A stretch of DNA of 6,265 bases from Candidatus Aminicenantota bacterium (GTDB taxonomy: Bacteria > Acidobacteriota > Aminicenantia > S016-38), in NCBI GenBank assembly GCA_027062035.1, contig JAMOUL010000291.1, positions 1 to 6,265 of the forward strand. The letters run 5' to 3'. This document shows, in pieces, positions 1 through 4,911 of the stretch. The notes beneath the pieces are model-generated. The model made no database searches. It saw only the letters and a list, made by a program, of their open reading frames with translations, and was not told where the DNA came from. The stretch's first letter is position 1. Each line of letters begins with the position of its first letter. A program made the position numbers and the translations under genes.

Positions 1-1
1 A

Positions 2-1144
2 ATAGATTACGGCTTTGATGAAGTGAGGGCTCCAACCTTTTCTGCCAGACAACTCATAAAACAGCGCAGCCTTGAGATCCACCATTTTGTTATAGGATTT
101 CTTCTTACCCCATGGGGAAGAAAAATATTCCCTGTCCTCTGGGAATTCGCAACAAATCCTGACCCTTATTTTATCACCGAAGAAACAAAGAAAATCATTA
201 AGAGAACCAACCTTTCTGGAAAACCTTTCTTTCTGGTGGCCTTTTATTCATGTACCCACTTCCCCTATGCAGTACCCTATCCCTATTATCGGCTATACGC
301 ACGAGAAAAATACAGAGGGCCAAATAAATACATGAAGCAGAATCTCCTGAAGGAATATACGGCAAAGGTTCCTCCGCAGGAAAGACAGCAGATAATGGAC
401 CTTTATGACGGCGGTGTGAAGATGTTCGATGATACTGTGGGGGAAATGCTTGGTTTCCTTCAAAGGAGCGGGCTTCTGGATAACACCATAATCATAATCA
501 TGTCAGACCACGGAGAAAACATATACGAAAACGACTACGGAATGGGCCATGGAGATCATCTAAGGGGACATTTGAGCAATGCAATGACCTTTGGAATCTG
601 GTGGAAAAAGCAAAATTTCGGTGGAAAGAAAATAAATGAGGTCACAAGGGAAAAGGATATTGCACCCACATTGCTCTCCCTCCTTGGAATAAAATCCCCT
701 TCACAATTTCAGGGAAAAAACCTCGTTCCTGCCATTGAAGGAAGGGAAAAGCTCAATCTGACCGCCTATATGGAAACCGGCCTCTGGTATTCAGATGCCA
801 TGCCAGGAATAAAGCCCCGGGTAAGGATCTCCTACCCTGATGTTACGGCACTTATGGAAGTTGACCCCGAAAGCACTGAGATTGTCCTTAGAAGGGAATT
901 TTCTTCTGTTGTGATCAATTCCAAACACAGGGCACTCAGGACCAATACCTGGAAGTACATTTACATGCCGGGAAACTACAGGGTCCGGGAAGAACTTTAC
1001 TCGGGATTTGTTCAAAGGCCCTCCAATAACAGGGCAAAGATGTTTCCTGATATTGTGAGGAAGTTCAGAAAAAGCCTACTCAATTATCTTGGAAAGAGCG
1101 CCTTTATTTCCCCTTCAGGATACATAATAGAACGCGTTAAGTAG
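2..1144 (+). CDS. Sulfatase-family hydrolase, C-terminal part (5'-truncated by window edge)
   Basis: This is the C-terminal 380 residues of a sulfatase-like enzyme of the alkaline phosphatase superfamily. The frame is open to the left edge and reads IDYGFDEV before the first possible GTG at 23. That peptide fits a sulfatase core, so the GTG is an internal Val and the real start lies outside. Visible landmarks, numbered from the codon at base 2, are a THFPYAVPYPYY segment near 86-97, the metal-site motif DHGEN at 169-173, a GHGDH motif shortly after it, and a REKDIAPTLLSLLGI segment typical of sulfatase C-domains. The catalytic Cys/Ser motif (C/S-x-P-S-R) would lie upstream and cannot be checked, so sulfate ester or phosphate ester substrates both remain possible. 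The terminal LYDLxxDPxExxN signature is poorly kept: ELYSG followed by RPSNNRA. The gene is convergent with the nucleotidyltransferase gene, 70 bp away. The family call is strong; the substrate is unknown. Confidence 0.88.
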   Translation: MDYGFDEVRAPTFSARQLIKQRSLEIHHFVIGFLLTPWGRKIFPVLWEFATNPDPYFITEETKKIIKRTNLSGKPFFLVAFYSCTHFPYAVPYPYYRLYAREKYRGPNKYMKQNLLKEYTAKVPPQERQQIMDLYDGGVKMFDDTVGEMLGFLQRSGLLDNTIIIIMSDHGENIYENDYGMGHGDHLRGHLSNAMTFGIWWKKQNFGGKKINEVTREKDIAPTLLSLLGIKSPSQFQGKNLVPAIEGREKLNLTAYMETGLWYSDAMPGIKPRVRISYPDVTALMEVDPESTEIVLRREFSSVVINSKHRALRTNTWKYIYMPGNYRVREELYSGFVQRPSNNRAKMFPDIVRKFRKSLLNYLGKSAFISPSGYIIERVK

Positions 1145-1214
1145 GTTTTAGCCTATATTCCAAAAATTTATTTTCAAAATTTGACTATCCCTTACCTTTA
1201 TACCCTTAAAAAAC

Positions 1215-1886
1215 TTAAGCAAAAAGTTTTAGCATTATTTTTATCTTTTCCTTTCTAAAAATTTCTTTTAACTCGAGAGGATCCCATGGTAGCAAAACTT
1301 CTACTGGCCAACTGGCAGCTTCATCCGGAAAATCCTCTATTCGTTGAAGTGCAATTGCAAACCAATAAAGATCAAAACCAGGGTCCTTTTCCTTCGCCCA
1401 TGAAAGTAGGTCATATACTTTTTCCTTCCTCATTAGAAAATAAAGGTCCACTGCATCCCGTGGTTCCCACCTCCCATAATAAGCCAGCACCTTCTCAGCA
1501 GCAATGTCTTTATAACTATTAATATAGACCCCAAATTCTGAAAGATTCACCTCCTCCAGACGATATGGAGAATCCTGAGCAAGGTCAATCCTTAACTGTT
1601 GTCCCTCTTTCTCTACTAAAAACTCTACATAACTAGAGAAGCGCTTCGTTACCCTTCCATTCCACCCTTTCTCTTTTAACTTTCCTTCTAAATTTCTGGA
1701 AAATGGGAGTACCAGGTTTTCTTCTGAAGTAAAAAGATCAAGGTCATAAGAACGGCGATGTCCAAGATAAAAAGCTGCCAGAGCTGTTCCACCCGTAAGA
1801 TAAAACCTCTCCTGATCAGGAAGAGAAGAGAAAAATAAAAGGAATTCTTTCTGTATAGGAGAAAGTATTCCTTTATCCTTTAACAT
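1215..1886 (-). CDS. AbiEii/AbiGii-type nucleotidyltransferase, putative toxin
   Basis: This 223-residue protein resembles the nucleotidyltransferase toxins of AbiE/MenT systems, which transfer nucleotides to tRNA or other targets. Motif I is TGGTAL (31-36). It is followed by HRRSYDLDLF (43-52), whose Asp48 and Asp50 are the expected metal ligands, and LRIDLAQ (98-104) offers a third Asp at 101. A C-terminal family signature is present as DIAAEKVLAYYGRW (127-140) and PRDAVDLYFL (142-151). All expected catalytic positions look intact. It lacks the extra C-terminal region of classical ~300-residue AbiEii proteins. I chose the ATG at 1886. A TTG one codon upstream is possible, but GGAA lies 7 nt before the ATG and the ATG is the stronger codon. 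The gene overlaps the upstream DUF6922-like gene by 14 nt, so the two are almost certainly co-transcribed and translationally coupled. It could instead be a non-toxic nucleotidyltransferase; toxin activity is inferred from family and context. Confidence 0.85.
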   Translation of the reverse strand: MLKDKGILSPIQKEFLLFFSSLPDQERFYLTGGTALAAFYLGHRRSYDLDLFTSEENLVLPFSRNLEGKLKEKGWNGRVTKRFSSYVEFLVEKEGQQLRIDLAQDSPYRLEEVNLSEFGVYINSYKDIAAEKVLAYYGRWEPRDAVDLYFLMRKEKVYDLLSWAKEKDPGFDLYWFAIALQRIEDFPDEAASWPVEVLLPWDPLELKEIFRKEKIKIMLKLFA

Positions 1887-2136
1887 CAATATTTTCCAGC
1901 AATATTTTCCATACCTTATATATGGGAGGAGAAAGATTTAAATTATCAAGTTCCTCTGCAATTTTCTTCAATCCAATTTCTTTAATAAGGAATCTTATAT
2001 CCTCCACACCACCATGCTCCAGAACCTGTTTTATATACCATCTGCGTTGAAAAGAGTCACTAAGATCAACAGAACTTACACTCCAGACTACTCTTTTGGA
2101 AGGAAAAAATCTCTTAAATACTTTTGTTCCACTCAC
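1873..2136 (-). CDS. DUF6922-like small protein, putative antitoxin partner
   Basis: This 87-residue protein has the pattern I associate with DUF6922: a short N-terminus ending in VVWSVSSVDL (16-25), then RRWYIKQVLEHGGVEDIRFL (31-50), a G-x-x-x-I helix, and a terminal LSPPIYKVW segment (68-76). Related proteins read roughly LFWD...I..RVL..G..ED..WL...YG...I......LS..T..FW. It has no signal peptide or membrane segment and is probably cytoplasmic. It is the first gene of a two-gene operon and overlaps the nucleotidyltransferase by 14 nt, the position usually held by an antitoxin such as AbiEi. No recognisable winged-helix DNA-binding domain is visible. The start is GTG. An in-frame TAG lies four codons upstream and no good alternative start follows before the conserved core, so GTG is the only reasonable choice. 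It coincides with the predicted transcription start, which implies a leaderless mRNA. The antitoxin role is inferred from position; the family match is from memory of its pattern. Confidence 0.72.
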   Translation of the reverse strand: MSGTKVFKRFFPSKRVVWSVSSVDLSDSFQRRWYIKQVLEHGGVEDIRFLIKEIGLKKIAEELDNLNLSPPIYKVWKILLENIDVKG

Positions 2137-2142
2137 ATTTAA

Positions 2143-2171
2143 ATTCTATTCAATTAACGGGAGTATGTCAA
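2143..2171 (-). promoter_or_regulatory. Sigma70-type promoter of the DUF6922/nucleotidyltransferase operon
   Basis: Read on the minus strand there is a perfect -35 TTGACA (2171-2166), a 17-bp spacer, and a -10 TAGAAT (2148-2143) with one mismatch to consensus. The expected start of transcription, 7 nt beyond the -10, is at about 2136, the first base of the GTG start codon of the DUF6922-like gene. The promoter fills most of the 54-bp gap between this operon and the M23 peptidase gene upstream, so the module appears to be transcribed independently of that gene. Confidence 0.7.
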
Positions 2172-2188
2172 AATTAAGGCTATTAGCC
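2170..2188 (-). terminator. Weak terminator-like hairpin after the M23 peptidase gene
   Basis: On the minus strand, 2 nt after the M23 peptidase stop codon, GGCT-AAT-AGCC forms a 4-bp stem with a 3-nt loop, followed by TTAATTTT. The stem is short, so termination would be inefficient. The last T residues of this tract run directly into the -35 box of the next operon. Position supports a terminator; stability does not. Confidence 0.3.
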
Positions 2189-2190
2189 AG

Positions 2191-4092
2191 TTACCTCTTT
2201 CTGAAACGGAATATGCGGAAGGATTTATTACCGGCGAAATCGGTGGCCTCTACAGTGAGGTTGTGCCATCCAGGGCGAACCCTTATATCCAGCATGGCGC
2301 GTCCACTATCGTAATCGAAATCCGGGATGTATTTTTTACCATCCAGAACAAAGTAAATCTTAAGAGGATCAACCCCTGAACCCCTGTCCTTTATTTTCGC
2401 CCTTATGGAAGTGCTATTTACCCTTACCCTGTAAATCCGGGGAGGGGTAAGGTCCCTTGCAAGAACGAAAACTCCAAGAAGCTTCGTCTTCACCGTCCAC
2501 CATCTGCCTGATCTTTCTCCTCCGAGGTAAGCCCATCCATTTTTGAATTTTCTATAAATACCCGCCCTATCAGCGGAAAAGTCTTCAGGAAGCCTTATCC
2601 TCACGGTGGCCCTTTTCCTGAAGAGAGCCTCAACAGGAGTTACAAGATAGGACCGGGAAATAGGCATAAGCTCATCGGGAAGCTCTGTCTCCAGCACAGA
2701 AATGCCGGCATCCGCAACCCCTGGAAAATCCTCATCAGGAATTTCCACCTGAAATCCTCCTGCCCCTTCTCTTACCCGGAAAGCAAAGCCATTTTTAACC
2801 ACAAACCCTGTGTCTTCAGGAGAAAGAACAAGAAAGCACCTGTCGTTACAGAAAAGAGGTCCTCCTGCAAAATACTGATCCACATAGACCTTCTTCCACC
2901 CTATATGGTATTCAACTTCCCGGGCATCTATGGCCTCGCCGGAACTAATAGCGCTGGAGTTCTCAAGCACTATCCATGGAGAAAGGAAATTCTCCCACCT
3001 TGCCTTTATCTTAAACACCGCGCCCTCAGGAAGGTCCTCAAGGTTTCCATCCTTCCATCCATTCCCGTCCTTTATCATGACCTCATCTATAATGGAAGAA
3101 TATATTTTCCCCCTTTTATAAGGAGGAGGAACATGAATAAATTTTAGAAAGGCAACTGTGGTACTTCCATGCTCGTTGGACCCCTTTATGGTAAGGACAT
3201 GGGAACCTTCATAAATACATATCGGGGAAGTATCAAAACGGGGAATGGAATATAAAGGAACTTTTGTAGAGGACAGGGAAATATTAAAGACCCTCCCTGC
3301 AAGATAGCTCTGAGAGAAGGTAAAACTGTCTCCTCTGGACGAAAAAATCCGCTTTCCATCCAGAAAGGCCTCAAGGGAATATACCCCGCATCTTCCCTTG
3401 CATTTTTCGTATGCATTGAGAAAAACCCTGAAACATCCGTGAACCGGTATCCTGACAGAGCTGTATGTACTGCCGTGCCTTTTGAGTCTTCCGTAAAACC
3501 TTGTGGGTTTTAAACCCACGTAACTGCCGCTTTTTGCCACCTCAAGCACAAATCGTCCGAAAACGACCTTTCCCACAGGGGCATCGAGATAGAAAAGAGG
3601 ATTGACGGGCTTCATTTCACCTTTTCTGATCTCAAAGTGAAGATGTGGCCCTCCTGCTCCCATCGCCCCACTGTAACCTATCACCTGACCGCGGCGCACC
3701 CTTATGGGTTTATCAAGGTAAAAGGTATTAAGATATTTGGTACCCTTTTTTCTGGCCTCCCTTTTTATAAGGTCTTCAAGGTGAAGCACCCTGTTTTCGA
3801 ACTTTCTCAAATGTCCGTAAACGGTTACGTATCCACCCGGATGTCTTATGTAAATAGCCCTTCCGAACCCGTACCAGCCGTAGAAGATTCTAAAAATCTC
3901 CCCGCTGGCAGCTGCCCTTACAGGAAGTCCCTCTCTCCTGTTGGTTGAAAGGTCAACCCCGCCGTGAAAATGGGTGGTTCTGTACTCATAAAAATTGGAT
4001 GTAAGGGCAGTAAAGGGGAAAAGAGGCCAGGAGAACTTCGTGGAGGAAAACAACATCAATGGAAATGCTGCAATTACAACTATTTTTTTCAT
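2191..4092 (-). CDS. Exported M23-family (LytM-type) zinc peptidase with C-terminal beta-domains
   Basis: This 633-residue protein is a probable peptidoglycan endopeptidase (or a LytM-type activator) outside the cytoplasmic membrane. Residues 1-17 (MKK plus a hydrophobic run) look like a signal peptide, although the cleavage site is not clear. The M23 domain spans about 39-170. HGGVD supplies zinc ligands His43 and Asp47, YGHL has His94, and GGPHLHFEIR supplies His150 and His152, so the catalytic set is complete. About 25 extra residues lie between YGHL and RRGQVIGYSG compared with short LytM domains. I believe this occurs in a known M23 subgroup. Residues 171-547 are beta-rich with six Cys (220, 231, 235, 292, 415, 419) that could form disulfides. 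Residues 548-633 (TPPRIY ... DRGSGVDP ... ATDFAGN) resemble an Ig-like domain. ATG 4092 is the first start after an in-frame TAA four codons upstream. It is divergent from the EIIA gene. Substrate and division or growth role are inferred. Confidence 0.9.
   Translation of the reverse strand: MKKIVVIAAFPLMLFSSTKFSWPLFPFTALTSNFYEYRTTHFHGGVDLSTNRREGLPVRAAASGEIFRIFYGWYGFGRAIYIRHPGGYVTVYGHLRKFENRVLHLEDLIKREARKKGTKYLNTFYLDKPIRVRRGQVIGYSGAMGAGGPHLHFEIRKGEMKPVNPLFYLDAPVGKVVFGRFVLEVAKSGSYVGLKPTRFYGRLKRHGSTYSSVRIPVHGCFRVFLNAYEKCKGRCGVYSLEAFLDGKRIFSSRGDSFTFSQSYLAGRVFNISLSSTKVPLYSIPRFDTSPICIYEGSHVLTIKGSNEHGSTTVAFLKFIHVPPPYKRGKIYSSIIDEVMIKDGNGWKDGNLEDLPEGAVFKIKARWENFLSPWIVLENSSAISSGEAIDAREVEYHIGWKKVYVDQYFAGGPLFCNDRCFLVLSPEDTGFVVKNGFAFRVREGAGGFQVEIPDEDFPGVADAGISVLETELPDELMPISRSYLVTPVEALFRKRATVRIRLPEDFSADRAGIYRKFKNGWAYLGGERSGRWWTVKTKLLGVFVLARDLTPPRIYRVRVNSTSIRAKIKDRGSGVDPLKIYFVLDGKKYIPDFDYDSGRAMLDIRVRPGWHNLTVEATDFAGNKSFRIFRFRKR
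3503..3519. repeat. 17-bp near-perfect palindrome inside the M23 peptidase gene
   Basis: GTGGGTTT and AAACCCAC are perfect 8-bp inverted arms around a single T. The site lies in the coding sequence of the M23 peptidase, over residues around GLKPT at 193-197. It could be a protein-binding site or chance; no T-tract follows, so it is not a terminator. Confidence 0.4.
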
Positions 4093-4095
4093 ACT

Positions 4096-4123
4096 TTGAA
4101 ATTATACATTTTTTTCGTAATAT
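4096..4123 (+). promoter_or_regulatory. Promoter of the EIIA/PII-like operon
   Basis: TTGAAA (4096-4101) is a good -35. After a 16-bp spacer, TAATAT (4118-4123) is a moderate -10. Transcription would start near 4130, the first base of the EIIA ATG. It faces away from the M23 gene promoter and shares base 4101 with that gene's -10, so occupancy of the two promoters may be mutually exclusive. Confidence 0.4.
4101..4106 (-). promoter_or_regulatory. -10 element of the M23 peptidase gene
   Basis: The minus strand carries a perfect TATAAT ending 8 nt before the ATG at 4092. The expected transcription start is near 4094, leaving a leader of about 2 nt. The -35 region at the right distance (AACCCT, 4129-4124) is poor, so the promoter rests on the -10 alone. 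No Shine-Dalgarno sequence lies between the -10 and the ATG. Confidence 0.45.
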
Positions 4124-4129
4124 AGGGTT

Positions 4130-4585
4130 ATGGTAAATCTTTCTTCATATTTAAGAAGGGAACTTATCGGGTTAAACCAGAACATTGCCTCCAAGGAAGA
4201 GGCATTAAAGTACATAGCAGAGCTCCTGGCTAAAAATGGTTTCGTAAAGGACAGCAAAAAAGCCTTTGAAGACCTCAAAAAGAGGGAAAGCATCCAGTCA
4301 ACTGGAATAGGAAACGGCATAGCCGTTCCTCATCTCCTCTCTCCCCTGGACGAACCTGTGGTTGGCTTCGTAACATTAAAAAAGCCCATAGAGTTCCAGT
4401 CTGTGGACGGAAAACCCGTGGACTTTCTGTTCTTTACAGCTGCCTCCAACCCAAACCTTCATTTGAGAATGCTGGCAAGGCTGGCAAGACTCGTTAAATC
4501 CACTCAAATAGTGGAGAAGATAAGGAAGGCAAAGACCCCTGAAGAGGCCTATGAAATATTTAAAGGGGAGGAGATCAAGCTTTGA
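4130..4585 (+). CDS. Stand-alone PTS EIIA domain protein (PtsN/fructose type)
   Basis: This 151-residue cytoplasmic protein matches the full length of a single EIIA domain of the nitrogen-PTS/fructose-mannitol family. It accepts phosphate on a histidine from HPr or NPr. The signature RES.QSTGIGNGIAVPH (52-68) places the phospho-His at 68, near its usual position (His73 in E. coli PtsN). The second family landmark, LHLRMLARLARLVK, is present near residues 110-123. No EIIB or EIIC gene is visible, which suggests a regulatory rather than a sugar-transport role, though transport genes could lie elsewhere. The ATG at 4130 is the first possible start after an in-frame TAA at 4118-4120 and fits the usual N-terminal length. 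AGGG lies only 2 nt before it, too close to act as a Shine-Dalgarno site. The gene is followed, with a TTGA overlap, by the PII-like gene, so both are made from one transcript. Confidence 0.9.
   Translation: MVNLSSYLRRELIGLNQNIASKEEALKYIAELLAKNGFVKDSKKAFEDLKKRESIQSTGIGNGIAVPHLLSPLDEPVVGFVTLKKPIEFQSVDGKPVDFLFFTAASNPNLHLRMLARLARLVKSTQIVEKIRKAKTPEEAYEIFKGEEIKL
4562..4573 (+). promoter_or_regulatory. Strong Shine-Dalgarno site fixing the TTG start of the PII-like gene
   Basis: AAAGGGGAGGAG lies inside the end of the EIIA gene, 8 nt before TTG 4582. It contains GGAGG and AGGAG cores at good spacing. Its strength compensates for the rare TTG codon and supports this start over any downstream one. 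It contrasts with the lack of such a site before the operon-head genes. Confidence 0.8.
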
Positions 4586-4911
4586 AACTTCTTATCGCGG
4601 TTATAAAGAAAAAGGATAAATTTGAGGAGCTTCTTGAGGCCCTTATAGAAATAGGGGTGCCGGGTATAACAATCCTGGATTCTGTAGGGGCAATGGACTA
4701 CCTGAAGGAAGAGGTGCCTATCTTTGCTGGATTCAGGGCATTTTTCGAGGGAACCTCCTCCTTTTCAAAGACCATATTCTCCGTCATTCCTGACGAATTA
4801 GAAGAAAGTGCCTTCCGGGAAATAGAAAAGGTCATTGGAGATCTGAAAAGGCCGGATGTAGGAATAGCTTTTACTGTGCCGGTCTCTCAAGTAAGGGGGC
4901 TGCGGAAATAA
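4582..4911 (+). CDS. PII-like (GlnB-fold) small protein
   Basis: This 109-residue cytoplasmic protein is likely a trimeric ferredoxin-like signalling protein of the PII-like superfamily. The N-terminus KLLIAVIKKKDKFEELLEAL (2-21) followed by IGVPGITILDSVG (24-36) matches strand 1, helix 1 and strand 2 of PII. KTIFSVI (63-69), a helix with VIGDL (84-88) and a closing GIAFTVPVSQVRGL (94-107) complete the fold. The T-loop region (about 37-62) has no canonical uridylylation Tyr context, and the TGxxGDGKI nucleotide-binding B-loop motif of true GlnB/GlnK is absent. It is therefore not a classical nitrogen regulator, and its ligand is unknown. It starts with TTG overlapping the EIIA stop (TTGA), behind a strong Shine-Dalgarno site. 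Tight pairing with EIIA suggests a shared regulatory job, possibly sensing energy or nitrogen status. Its last 13 codons and stop overlap the end of the opposing SPOR-protein gene by 41 nt. Confidence 0.72.
   Translation: MKLLIAVIKKKDKFEELLEALIEIGVPGITILDSVGAMDYLKEEVPIFAGFRAFFEGTSSFSKTIFSVIPDELEESAFREIEKVIGDLKRPDVGIAFTVPVSQVRGLRK

Noticed and set aside
980..1040. Frameshift at the sulfatase C-terminus
   Set aside because: The frame returns to a family-like helix (PDIVRKFRKSLLNYLG) without any frame change, so divergence is simpler than paired indels.
23..1144. GTG at 23 as the start of the sulfatase gene
   Set aside because: The frame is open to base 2 and the upstream residues IDYGFDE fit the sulfatase core, so the gene is cut by the window edge.
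1181..1209. TTGACT at 1181-1186 as a -35 box in the sulfatase/nucleotidyltransferase gap
   Set aside because: At 17-bp spacing the would-be -10 is CCTTAA, the better TTTATA is only about 12 bp away, and the next plus-strand gene is far off. It would drive only antisense RNA into the nucleotidyltransferase.
1145..1214. Terminator for the convergent sulfatase and nucleotidyltransferase genes
   Set aside because: Only AT-only or AT-rich short repeats are present (for example CTTAA-AAAAC-TTAAG at 1205-1219), with no GC stem plus T-tract in either direction.
1887..1889. TTG at 1889 as the start of the nucleotidyltransferase
   Set aside because: The adjacent ATG at 1886 is a stronger codon and is 7 nt from GGAA; the TTG adds only one residue.
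4471..4488. Two tandem copies of GCTGGCAAG in the EIIA gene
   Set aside because: They encode the LAR-LAR part of a conserved helix, so ordinary codon repetition is enough to explain them.
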